Source: Sipunculus nudus
Taxonomy: Eukaryota > Annelida > Sipuncula > Golfingiida > Sipunculidae
Assembly (NCBI GenBank): GCA_026874595.1
Contig: CM049310.1
Location: 67,472,056-67,536,055, forward strand
Length of the DNA stretch: 64,000 nt
Reading direction: 5' to 3'
In this document: piece by piece, positions 34,701 to 44,934 of the stretch
How positions within the stretch are numbered: position 1 is the first letter of the stretch
How the letters are laid out: each line of letters starts with the position of its first letter
Notes under the pieces: generated by a model
The model's input: only the letters and a program-made list of their open reading frames with translations
Databases searched by the model: none
What the model was told of the DNA's origin: nothing
Program-made: the position numbers and the translations under genes

Positions 34701-37700
34701 TCAGTACAATAGGTCTTGATTGAGTGAAAATTCATATAGAAACCCCAATTTGTCAACGAGTCTCACATGGATAGTCCTGAATCTTGGCATGTATATTGAT
34801 CTTGGACTTATCAATTGTATGACACAAGTGGTACCACCTTTGTTTTCTAATTTGGACAGCTAAATGGCTGTTTCAAGACTAAAAAATATCATTTATATTA
34901 CCATTTTGTGTCAGTAATCCTGTATTTTGCTTTATAATTGTAGACAAATATAAAGTTATATTTTAGAAATAAAGTTTTTTAAAAGTTTTAAAATGTATTT
35001 AGATGTGACTAAGAGAATTTATGTAAGGCCATAATGTCATGCTGGTCAGCTGAAAACATGACCCATGGGTCATTTTTTTCAAGATATATACTTCTACTTT
35101 CAAAAACTTAGCATTATATGACCCTGTATAATATGGTACTGTTTTAAGATTGTGTTTCTGTTTGACAGGGCGGCTGTCACCATCCAGAGAGGTTACAGGG
35201 GCTGGAAAGGTGGGGATGAACCAAAGGAACCTGCACCACCACCCCCAACTTCTCCTGCTGTGGCAGTGCCACAAGAGGGCGCTGATAAAGTGGGCATGGA
35301 TTATGACACATACCTGAGAAATCGTCGGCCTGGTTCCACAACTGCCAGTGAGATATCAACAGTTTCACGGATATCCCGCCAGCAGCAAAGTGACATCAAG
35401 GTAATCAATGTCAGCTGGTGATACCTGTATGTCAGGGGTACTTTCAGCTTTAATCTTCCCCCTCCGTCCTGGGGCCAATCCTGGAATTTAGTTTGTCAGT
35501 TTAAAGTTTGATGCCATTTTCTGTTAAAGTAATTCATAGAGATCACAATTCAAAACATTACCCCTCTGAAAATGTCCAAAAGACATGAAATCAGCAATTT
35601 TTTTAGACTAACCTTAATACATAATATATTTAAAAAAATATATGGGTTTATGTCCAGGGTTTTTTTAATTTTTAGCTTTAAAAAGACAGTACTTACATGA
35701 CTAATATTTCAGATACAAGGTTACTACAGGATATGAACTAAATAAGATGAAAAAACACACACATGCCGGGTACAGCAGATTTTTATGCAACTAGAGAATG
35801 CTTGTTTAAAACATAGTGGGTTTGAACTTAAAATATGAACATGTGGGGTGTACATGTCTTTATCAAAGCTGGCAGGACAGCAAGGACAGTTTTATTTATG
35901 TTAAAATATATACTATTAACTTACCTTTCTGGTTTTTATTTTTTAAACCACTTTCCAATGATATACTAGTAAAATATCTTGCTATAGTTACACCTTTACA
36001 TCATTGTTTCCCAAGACTTAAGTCGGAATACTATGGTTTCATGATGGTCAAGCCGCCGCAGAAAAAATCTTGTGAGCAGGATAACTAAAAAAATATTTCA
36101 CTGATCTTTTTCAAACTTTACATTTGTATAGATATCAGTAAGACGGCGAAGCCTATTTGACATGGTGTCATGACCTTTGCTAGGAGAGTGACCTTGACCT
36201 TGAGTAGGTCCATTTTTTCTAAAAATAACACAAATTCTTAAATATCTCAAGAAAGCTTGCATGGACTGGTCCAAAAATCAAGGTGACCGATGCTCTTGGA
36301 TAGCCTTGTGATATGCTGGAAACTGGTGGCACCACCTCTTATCCTTTTCTTGTTTTTATGCCTTTTAATACCCCCATAATTGCCACTTGACAGTACTGTG
36401 AGCATTATAAATCCAAAACTAATGGACAGATTTCTTTCATATTATGAACATGTAGAGAGATGGGTTATGGGATGAGGTCTGTTTAAATTTAGGTCATAAC
36501 CTTTACCATGAGAGTGGCTTTGACCTTTAAAATTCCATATTTGGTGAAAACACACACCTCTTATGATGTCTCCTGTGTTGATAGCCATCTGGATTTCAAA
36601 CATGACTTATGTCACCACTAAAGTAAGAACCCTAGAGGTTCTAGGGTCATGAGGTCAAAGGTCAAGGTCACTGGACTCATAGCTTTAAAGATATTGTGGA
36701 TGCATTTTAAGCCAAACTTTTCATCTCAGACCTTTTATCTTGCACATATAGTTTACCAGCCAAAAGAAGAAGACCCATGTCCATTTTGAGGGCACAAGGT
36801 CAAAGGTGAAGGTCACAGGAGCCATCTATCCAAAAATTAGGTTCTGGGATGATAATTCCAGCTTTGATTGGTATATGGATTTCAAACTTGACTAACATAT
36901 GGCCCATCAATAAAACAAGACTTCTATTGATTTTTAGGTCATGAGGTCAAAGGTCAATGTCACAAGACACATCTTTGAAAAGGTTGTGGATGCATTTTCT
37001 GCAAAACTGTTCATTTCAGACCTTTTATCTTGAACATATAGTTCACCTGCCAATAGAGGAAGACCCCTATCCAATTTTAGGTCACAAGATGAAAGGTGAA
37101 GGTCACAGGAGCCATCTGTCCAAAAATTCATTTCCTGATGATAATTCCAGTTTTGATTGATATATGGGTATCAAACTTGACTTATATATGGCCCATCAAT
37201 AAAGCAAGATTCCTATTGATTTTGAGGTCATGAGGTCAAAGGTCAAGGTCACAGGACAAACATCTTTGAAAAGATTGTGGATGCATTTTCAGCCAAACTT
37301 TTCATCTCAGACCTTTCTCAAGCCCATCTCAAACCATACAGGTGCCGCCACCTACCTTCCCATTTTTGTAGAATAAATTAATACCCTTTTCTGATGAGTG
37401 ATTTGCCCTATTGGCCTGAAAATGTGCATATCCATAGATCTTGGACTCCTACATTTACAATATACAAGATTGGTGGCACCATCTGCTATGTTTTGCTGTG
37501 GCGTCCATCTGTTCGTGTGCTTTGGGTGAAAATTGCTCATATTTCCTGAATGGTTCAAGGTATTGGTCTGAAATCTGGTATGTCCATCCATCTTGGAAAG
37601 TTTTCTCGTAAACCAGACAGGTGGCGCTACCTACCTTCCTGTTTCTGTAAAATAAATTAATGCTCTTTTCTAAAGAGAGATTAAACATATTGGCCCCCAT

Positions 37701-40523
37701 ATTTGGTGAAAAGTATTGTTTCTCAAGTTGATAGACGGAAGAAACCGTAGTCATTTGCTAAATGTCAGTATATTGTTGTAAAGCTCTCGCGGGATCTTTG
37801 TGTCAGGGAAATTAGCTAAACACAAACAATAATAATAAGTCCTTAAGTGGTAGAGACGGTGTATTCAGTGAACACATGTATACAGCATGCTGGTCAGTTC
37901 ATGTCTGTCCAGATCAGTGGTCAATTCAAATCTGCTGCTGTCCAGATCACTGGCAGCATCATTATACTTTGACCCTGATGCTACCAGGGTGACACTGATG
38001 GGCTGCTCATTAACACTGATAGGCTCACGCCATGATACATAAATTTACATTCTGTTACAGCAATTAACTTAAATCTGTGTTTCTTCATGTTACTGACACA
38101 TTATACAAAAACTACTTTATCAAATTAACTGAAACTTTACATCCACATGAAATGTGACCCAAAGATTATACATGTAGAAAATGGTATCAAACTAACATAT
38201 AATAAATGCCAAGAAATGTCTAGTTTCAATCTTCATATTGTTCTGGAAAAGTTATAAAATTTTTATATTTCATGTGTAAATTAACATTTTGCGTTAATTT
38301 GTTTTGTGTCTGACAGGATAGCAAAACGTTAGTGTGATTATTCCATTGAAACAAAATCTTATTTGTATAGAATTAGTTTATCACATTTAAAATCTCAAAT
38401 TTGAAATATAGAAGAAAAGGTGAAAGAAGCATTTTAGAATAAAATTAGATTTTAGACAAATTTCAGGCAGTAGGCTTTGTGTGAAAAAAAGCTTCTTATT
38501 TAATATCCAGGGAGGTCCAAGAAAAATCTCCATGGAAACCTGAAATTAGGTCTCTGTTACCCATATCCTTAGAGTTATAAGTATAATATGCACTATAAGT
38601 ATAACAGGTGTCTGGAGGATGTATGATAAGTACTAAAAGGTGTCTGGAGGCTGTATTGTAAGTATAACAGGTGTCTGGAGGCTGTATTATAAGTATTACA
38701 GGTGTCTGGAGGCCGTATTATAAGTATTACAGGTGTCTGGAGGCTGTATTATAAGTATTACAGGTGTCTGGAGGCTGTATTACAAGTATTACGGGTGTCT
38801 GGAGGCTGTATTAAAAGTATTACAGGTGTCTGGAGGCTGTATTATAAGTATAACAGGTGTATAGAGGCCGTATAATAAGTATTACAGGTGTCTGAAGGCT
38901 TTATTTTAATTATTACAGGTGTCTGGGGGCTGTATTTTAATTATTACAGGTATCTGGAGGCTGTATTATAAGTATTACAGGTGTCTGGAGGCTGTATTTT
39001 AATTATAACAGGTTTCTGGAGGCTGTATTATAAGTATTACGAGTGTCTTGAGACTGAATTTTAAGTATTACAGGTGTCTGGAGGCTGTATTATAAGTATT
39101 ACAGGTGCCTGGAGGCTGTATTATAAGTAAAACAGGTGTTTGGAGGCTGTATTATAATTATTACATGCGTCTGTGACTTTTCATTTTGTTTTTTCATCTT
39201 CAGAGTAAAGCATCCTCTCAGCCTCTGGAGGTACCTGATGCTCCAGCCAATAGTGCTGATATCACAAATTCTGGTGAGCGAAGACGGAAAAACATCTTCA
39301 TCAACCTGTCAAAGCTTCACACCAGTACACTGGCCAGTTTACATGATGAGGCAGTTGCTATAGAAACAGTATTCCCCTCTGAGAACACGTTCCCTGCTGA
39401 AAGTAGTCATGGCAAACAGAGGCGTCACAGGAAGAAGAGGGAGTCCAAAAGGAAGCAGATACGCAGTGTCAAGCAGTTTTTTGGTCCTGTGGTAGACTCT
39501 GTGTTTGATGCAAATTTACCTTCAGATACAGTGGAAGGGGATGAAGTTCCAGTCACGCAGTTTCGACTGCAAGGTTTGAAAAAGCACATTCAGATTCTTG
39601 ACCCTGTTGCGGAAATGATTTTGTCCAACAGAGAGACTGGAAAAAAGATCCGTGAAGCTGAAAACGAACACCACCAGAAGGTTGCATCTGCTCGAAACCA
39701 AAAGCAGGTAAAATGGAAGCAGACAAAGAGTAACCATGAGAATTTCTCTCATGTACAAGGTACCATGGGATTATCATGTCTCAATGCAGTACAGCAGGCA
39801 TACAAGGACCGTGCAAAAGCTGAGAAACATGCTGGAAAAATAGAATATGTACTGACAATTAAAGAACATAGAGACGCAGCCAGAGAGCGCATTCGTCTGT
39901 TTAAAGAGGAGAAACGAAATATGGCCTTACGTGAACGTGAAAATGATCAGAAAAAAATGCTGGATATGCTTGAAAGACAAGAAATTACCAGAATTAATGT
40001 TGTAGAGAAGAGTAGGGACCATCGAGACAAAACTATGAGTCATCAGCGCCAACGCAGAGCAGAACTGACATTTGTTAATGATTTCAGTGCACAAAACACA
40101 TCAGTTTCCAATGCTTTGCTTCGTCATGATCGCCATGCTAGACAAGAAGACCGGCTCCAAGAAAAACTAGATGTTGTAAAAGCTCAAGCAGATTTTGAGA
40201 AGGATCAAAAAGAAATAGTTCAAAAATACCTGGAGCACCGCAAGCTCATGAGACAGACAGAAAATGCCATGAACAAAGCTGCACTCGACAGTAAAATGCT
40301 GCAAGAAGCCAATGACAGGCTTATGGTTGCCAAGGCTCATGTAGCCCAACAGAAAGCTCGTAACGTCAGTGTAACAACTTTCTATCCTCTCCCAAATGGG
40401 AGCGGCGTCACTCTACCTCCTGTGGTAGAGTCTAAAAGTGCTACCAGTCTAGAGCAATGGAAAACGTCTGTGACTGCTGCACCTGCCCATATTAGTCAGA
40501 TGGGGCCAGCACTTACAACCTGA
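28370..40523 (+). CDS. LRRIQ3: LRRIQ3: leucine-rich repeat and IQ domain protein 3 (five coding exons)
   Basis: Exons 28,370-28,780, 29,462-29,785, 31,004-31,161, 35,169-35,400 and 39,204-40,523 join in phase to 814 residues. Leucine-rich repeats occupy about 105-187 (LRICILHNNYI, LIKLDLHSNQI, LQLLLLHDNPI, LIGLTLYDT). A cap follows with VSLKKNYRH and LDKHVISDEEII, the phrase that most clearly marks LRRIQ3. IQ motifs lie at about 273-290 (VLIIQKFVRGFLIRHKF) and 299-312 (AAVTIQRGYRGWKG), expected to bind calmodulin. A Pro-rich linker, a basic patch (446-462) and a charged coiled coil (about 519-762) follow. The vertebrate protein is shorter, near 620 residues from memory; its exact role is poorly known, and links to cilia or sperm are inference. 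The start is the first ATG after a good acceptor at 28,337. Upstream non-coding exons are unknown. Confidence 0.93.
29462..29785 (+). CDS. LRRIQ3: LRRIQ3 coding exon 2
   Basis: The acceptor ...TTCCAG ends at 29,461, and GTAAGT starts at 29,786. There are 108 codons, phase 0 on both sides. It completes the LRR begun in exon 1 (HSNQ then ISNLPG) and carries the cap sequence. Confidence 0.93.
31004..31161 (+). CDS. LRRIQ3: LRRIQ3 coding exon 3 (first IQ motif)
   Basis: The acceptor TTTTTCTAG ends at 31,003. The donor is a weak GTCTGC at 31,162. The exon ends two bases into a codon, and the first base of exon 4 completes Trp, so the phase supports this weak donor. It encodes FEEEKALVAKVVAHINKVAA and the first IQ motif. 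Confidence 0.88.
31895..34055 (+). repeat. Dispersed element with ~280-bp internal tandem units, in LRRIQ3 intron 3
   Basis: It starts with CATCTGAGCAAAAGGCGATC and CGTCCGTCTG. The repeated phrases are GGACCTAGAATCTTCTAACT, ACATCCAGGGAGGTCC, GAAATTAGGTCTCTGTTACC, ATTGATCACCATGAT and CAGACAGGTGGCGCNACCTG. It ends with CAGGGCCCAGGGGCCACTTG. Related copies lie at 54,948-56,016 and 62,225-62,670, and a fragment at 38,505-38,580. All are in the + orientation. Confidence 0.8.
35169..35400 (+). CDS. LRRIQ3: LRRIQ3 coding exon 4 (second IQ motif, Pro-rich linker)
   Basis: The acceptor GTTTGACAG ends at 35,168, and the donor GTAATC starts at 35,401. It encodes AAVTIQRGYRGWKGG, a proline stretch (PAPPPPTSP) and a Ser/Arg-rich segment, ending in phase 0. 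Confidence 0.92.
36100..37760 (+). repeat. ~290-bp tandem units carrying AGGTCAAAGGTCA, in LRRIQ3 intron 4
   Basis: Units share GACCTTTTATCTTGNACATA, GAAGACCCNTATCC and AGGTCAAAGGTCAAGGTCA (36,652, 36,797 variant, 36,944, 37,233). The distal part switches to GCGCCACCTACCTTCC phrases repeated at about 37,345 and 37,623. No coding exon was recognised inside. Confidence 0.75.
38587..39166 (+). repeat. 31-bp minisatellite, about 19 copies
   Basis: The consensus unit is TATTATAAGTATTACAGGTG followed by TCTGGAGGCTG. Early and late units vary, while the middle units are nearly identical. Each unit contains TTACAG|GTGTCT, which looks like both a 3' and a 5' splice site. The array ends about 37 bp before the exon 5 acceptor. 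Confidence 0.95.
39204..40523 (+). CDS. LRRIQ3: LRRIQ3 terminal exon (basic patch and coiled coil)
   Basis: The acceptor TTCATCTTCAG ends at 39,203. The exon has 439 codons and then TGA. It contains KQRRHRKKRESKRKQIR, a possible nuclear localisation or nucleic-acid contact patch, and a long Glu/Lys/Arg-rich helix with heptad-like spacing. The 31-bp minisatellite stops about 37 bp before this acceptor. Confidence 0.95.
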   Translation, partial: SKASSQPLEVPDAPANSADITNSGERRRKNIFINLSKLHTSTLASLHDEAVAIETVFPSENTFPAESSHGKQRRHRKKRESKRKQIRSVKQFFGPVVDSVFDANLPSDTVEGDEVPVTQFRLQGLKKHIQILDPVAEMILSNRETGKKIREAENEHHQKVASARNQKQVKWKQTKSNHENFSHVQGTMGLSCLNAVQQAYKDRAKAEKHAGKIEYVLTIKEHRDAARERIRLFKEEKRNMALRERENDQKKMLDMLERQEITRINVVEKSRDHRDKTMSHQRQRRAELTFVNDFSAQNTSVSNALLRHDRHARQEDRLQEKLDVVKAQADFEKDQKEIVQKYLEHRKLMRQTENAMNKAALDSKMLQEANDRLMVAKAHVAQQKARNVSVTTFYPLPNGSGVTLPPVVESKSATSLEQWKTSVTAAPAHISQMGPALTT

Positions 40524-40683
40524 ATAAATTCAGCATGTCAAAACCTCAACACTCTAGTATTAAAGTATCCTTCCAATGATCACTGAGGTGTTCAGAGATA
40601 GATATTTTTACATGTTTATGATACAGGTTCATAGTGATCTTGAAGACTGTTTGGTCACAATCTCAAAACATAAGTGTTGTAAT

Positions 40684-40689
40684 AATAAA
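40684..40689 (+). terminator. LRRIQ3: Candidate poly(A) signal of LRRIQ3
   Basis: AATAAA lies 161 bp after the stop, with a GT-rich tract (GTTTGGTTGCGGT) about 20 bp further on. Another AATAAA overlaps the stop codon itself (40,523-40,528) and would give an extremely short 3' UTR. Confidence 0.5.
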
Positions 40690-41219
40690 TTTGAAATGAC
40701 ACCAAGCAGAGTTTGGTTGCGGTAGTACTTCATCCAGTCTCCCTCATGGTGGAACATTACCACAGTTCCAGGAGAAACCCTCGAGAGGATGTCGGGTGGA
40801 TCACAGAAAAAGAAGCTACGGATCATCAGATGTACATGAACAGCTGCAACATGATATTTTAACACATATATTTTCAAATATTTCCATTAGCTTTCAAGTT
40901 ATTAGTGCGTATAGTTACATTTATTATCTGTCTTAAGATTATACCATTTAAGTGTAACTGTGTACGTTTATATCAGTTGTTCCTGACTACGTACTGACTG
41001 TTGTATGTTTATTGAATTATCCTCTCATTATATGGGAATTGAATAACCATATGAGAAAGATAAAGAGGGAACAAATTCAAGTGTCACAACACTTCACAAA
41101 TTGGTTTACATGTACATGTATTTACTTTTGTGTTGATGTCATGATGATAGATTTGACAGGAGTGAAATAATAAAAAAAGAAAGCCCTGGCAGAAAGCACT
41201 GTACACTGTGGTTGTTTGT

Positions 41220-41790
41220 TAATATTAGGTTGGCCTAACCCGTTATACAAGTTTCAGGTAAGCTTAGTGATGGTCATCAAAGCTACTGGCCAAAAATCAA
41301 ATATGGCCACCAGACCACATTTGGTGATTTTCTTTTGGATGCGATATCTCAAACAAAATACGTTTGCGCTTTCTAAAATTCACGGGGATAATTGGTGCTT
41401 ATGAGCAGACTATCCCTATCGAATAACAGAGTCGCCTAAATCAAATATGGCCACCAAGCCAGATTTGATGATTTTCTTTTGCGCACATTATCTCAAACAA
41501 AAAACGTTTACTCTTTCTCAAATTCACAGAAATGATTAAACTCCATCCCTTTCGAATTACAGACGCGCCGAACTTCAAATATGGCAGCCTGACCACAATG
41601 GGAGATTTTCTGTCGTGCACATTCTCTGAAGCAAATAACGTTTGCTCTTTCTCAAATTCACAGAATTTATTTGTGAATATGAGGACTCCATCACTGTCAA
41701 ATTTCGTACAGATCCGCCCAAAATTAAATGTGGCCACAAGAGGGCGATCAGAGATTTTCTGCCCTGCAAGTTATGTCTGATAGAATGCAT
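41220..41790 (+). repeat. Tandem repeat, diverged relative of the 44.1-kb satellite
   Basis: Units share AAATATGGCCACCAGACCAC, TTTTCTTTTGNNNNCNATAT, CTCAAACAAAATACGTTTGC and TTTCTCAAATTCACAG. About four are present. Frames reading through on both strands share peptides such as NLRKSKR but are just the repeat. Confidence 0.7.
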
Positions 41791-41799
41791 TTGATTAAT

Positions 41800-44100
41800 G
41801 CCCAGGGTTTGTACATTCTTAAAAAGTCATGATTTTTTAGAAAACACTCAAAAGTCGTGAAAAAGTCTTTTTTTCATTTTCTTATTGTCTCAAAATATTT
41901 TGTTTCAACTTTATTATATTTATCAAAGATTGAACGTAGGCCTACGTGATACGGGTACCTAGCGAACCAAATTTTAAGCAGGTAGAAGCTTAAAATGGTA
42001 CGTACATGAGACTAAACAAACAAGTTTGTAGGCATTTCACCGTCGTTTGCAATAAACAGAAAAAAAAAACACTTAAGCCTTTGAGTTTAAGATGTTAAAT
42101 CATGAATAAAAATGCTGTTTAGATACTAGTATTTTTCAGTGAGGAAAGACTATTGTATTGAACATTGCAGTTTAGAAAATAAAGTTTTCGTGATATAAGA
42201 ATATCAGAATATGCAGAAAGGTATAATTAACAATGTTGCCTTTATAGTCAATATATATACGATGGCATCATTGTTTTCCAGTAACAGATTCCAACGCTCC
42301 CATTTTCCGGGAGTCTACCAAGTTTTAATGCCAAATACCTGCCCTCCCGGGGCCTCCTATCGAATCGCGAATTTATAATGCCCATACGCCAAGCACTCGT
42401 GTATCTCTTTAAGTTCATAACTAGACAAAATCTTATATATTTGTAAGAAAGTCTTCCAAAATGCCAATGCATTAAGGAGGTCTCGTGTGTGCACGTGTGA
42501 CATTTCTTAGCCTGTGTATTCCATACTGGCGGGTCGCTCTTGCCGCCTACACCTGTATTCTCTGATTCGGCCCGTACTCCTTTTAGAACTGACGGGACGT
42601 TCTGAATACACAAGCCGGCCAGATCAATAAATCCCAAAAATCTAGAGTTAAAATAAAATATTAAAGGTTTTAAAGAAATGGAGGATAAGCGAAGAAATTG
42701 TCCTGAAAGAATTGGGAAAAGGGCCACGGTCTACTTCGATGGATTAAGTAAACGAAACCAAGGGCGCCAAAGTTTTCCCGCCTTTCTAACTCCCCGGTAA
42801 CTACGATGGTGTTTTCCTGTGCAAAAATCGTTGCATGCTACTAAATGATATGTATTATTTAAAGGGACATAATCAGGAGTAATAAAATGCCTATTATTTC
42901 GCACTATCAGTTCACAATGCCTTTACAAAGGTTTTCCAGCAAAACCATCCCAGCACACGTCTCCGTACCTCGTATAGCCTACGTAAATATAGGCCTACCC
43001 TCGTAAATAAATCTTCATACAACTCGCATTATTTCAACGCCATGTCCTGCACACCGGTGCAACCGTGGTTATACCTGACGGCAAAATAAGCCAAGGAATA
43101 GTATGACAGCACTTGAACGCTTAGCAACCGGCCAAACACTTCATTAGCCTTTCTCAGTTTTCAGGTCACACCCGAATAGGCCAGCATTTCGACCTGCAGT
43201 GCCCTCTGAGGACCACTCTCCAACCTCATCTTAGCCATAGCGATCACTCTTTGTCCAATACAATACAATACTATACAAGTATATAATTAACTGAAGTGAG
43301 CATTAAGAAATAGAGCAATTAAATGTGATTTGTCGCCGAGACACGGCAACACGCCGGCTGCATTCATGTCCTTGACCTCCATAAGAAGATTCACCCGCAC
43401 GAGTTTCCGCGTTCATGGAAAAGCGACACGATTTAAACTGGTGTAATTTTTCGGCGCGCGGAAACGCGCAGCGCATGGAAAAGGGCCCGAATACATCAGC
43501 CACATGCTTTTATTACCGACTACTATCACTAGTATCATTAATACAACAGTATAAATATAAAAGATAGCGAATAAGAGTAAATAGTAGCTCTAGATACTAA
43601 AATAAGAGATCATCCATAAGAAATTTGACTAGTCCATGAGAAACTAATATAAAACATGAAAAGTATGCATAGAATATAGGATAGGCCTACTTTATAGTAT
43701 CAAACTCCAATTTCTTTATAACTTTCCCTTTTATCAGTAGGTAGACTATTCCATATTTTTGGAGCGACAAAAGTAAAAGAATGATAACCATAACTGGCGG
43801 TGTTAACACGAGGTAAAATAATTCTTGCCAGGTGTTATATATCTACCAGACTTTACAGTAATATATTTATCCATATGAGGGGCATTTATAGTCAATGAAA
43901 TGACTTATAAACCTGTACCGCGATTCCTTTAACACGGGTTACCTCAAAACTATACACATATTTGTATTATCTATATATAGATTTGAATAACCTGAACCTT
44001 TATCATTTAGAGCACATCTAAAAGCCCTTCTCAAAATAAATTCTATATTTACAAAATTTAATTTACAAAAAAGCAAACAGCTGCTAATTTGAAAAAGCGG
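41800..44100. other. Intergenic, no gene secured
   Basis: A GC-richer part (42,240-42,780) holds a 159-codon open frame on the - strand that lacks an ATG at its start and has no recognised domain; I do not call it a gene. Another GC-rich patch lies at 43,310-43,500. The rest is AT-rich. Sequence near 43,530-43,640 resembles 24,480-24,620. Confidence 0.45.
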
Positions 44101-44149
44101 TGCCCTTTAGTGATAACCATAGTCGCCTGTCGGGCCTTCCTTCCGTCCG

Positions 44150-44925
44150 TCAGTGGCGCGCGATATCCCAAAGAGAATACGATGGATCTTTCTCAAATCC
44201 ACAGGGATTGTTGGTGCTTATAGTACAGGGCTCCGTCCCTATCAAATTTTAGACCCGCCAAAAATTCATTATAGCGGTCAGAGCACAATCGGTGATTTTC
44301 TTTCGCGCGCGATATCCCAAAGAGAATACAATGGATCTTTCTCAAATCCGCAGGCCCTGGGATGATTGATGCTTATAGTACAGGGCTCCGTCCCTTCAAA
44401 TTCAAACCCGCCAGAAATTCAGTATGGCTGCCAGAGCACAATCGGTGATTTTCTTTCGCGCGCGATATCCCAAAGAGAATACGATGGATCTTTCTCAAAT
44501 CCACAGTGATGATTGGTGCTTACTGTACAGGGCTCCTTCCTTCCCTCCGTCCGTGGCGCGCGATATCCCAAAGAGAATACGATGGATCTTTCTCAAATCC
44601 ACAGGGATTGTTGGTGCTTATAGTACAGGGCTCCGTCCCTATCAAATTTTAGACCCGCCAAACATTCAGTATGGCTGCCAGAGCACAATCAGTGATTATC
44701 TTTCGCGCGCGATATCACAGAGATATTACGATGGATGTTCTCATGCAAATCCACCGGGATGATTGAAGCCTAGAAGGGCTCCGTTCCTATTGAATTTCAC
44801 ACCCGCCAAATATTCAATATGGCTGCATGCCAGAGCACAATCAGTGATTATCTTTCGCGAGCGATATCCCAAAGAGAATACGATGGATCTTTCTCAAATT
44901 CACAGGGATGAATGGTGCGGTCATG
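44150..44925 (+). repeat. ~150-bp satellite, about six units
   Basis: The phrase CGATATCCCAAAGAGAATAC starts at 44,161, 44,310, 44,463, 44,561, a variant at 44,710, and 44,862. Spacings are therefore 149, 153, 98, 149 and 152 bp, with one unit shortened. Each unit also has GGATCTTTCTCAAATCCACA and CAGAGCACAATCGGTGATTT. Confidence 0.9.
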
Positions 44926-44934
44926 CCAATAGGT

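Noticed and set aside
38587-39166. CRISPR-like array (regular 31-bp repeats)
   Set aside because: Units are directly contiguous with no unique spacers, and the setting is an animal intron; it is a minisatellite.
42248-42727. 159-codon open frame on the - strand
   Set aside because: It starts without ATG, has no recognised domain and no splice or promoter context. The GC-richer composition alone makes chance open frames likely.
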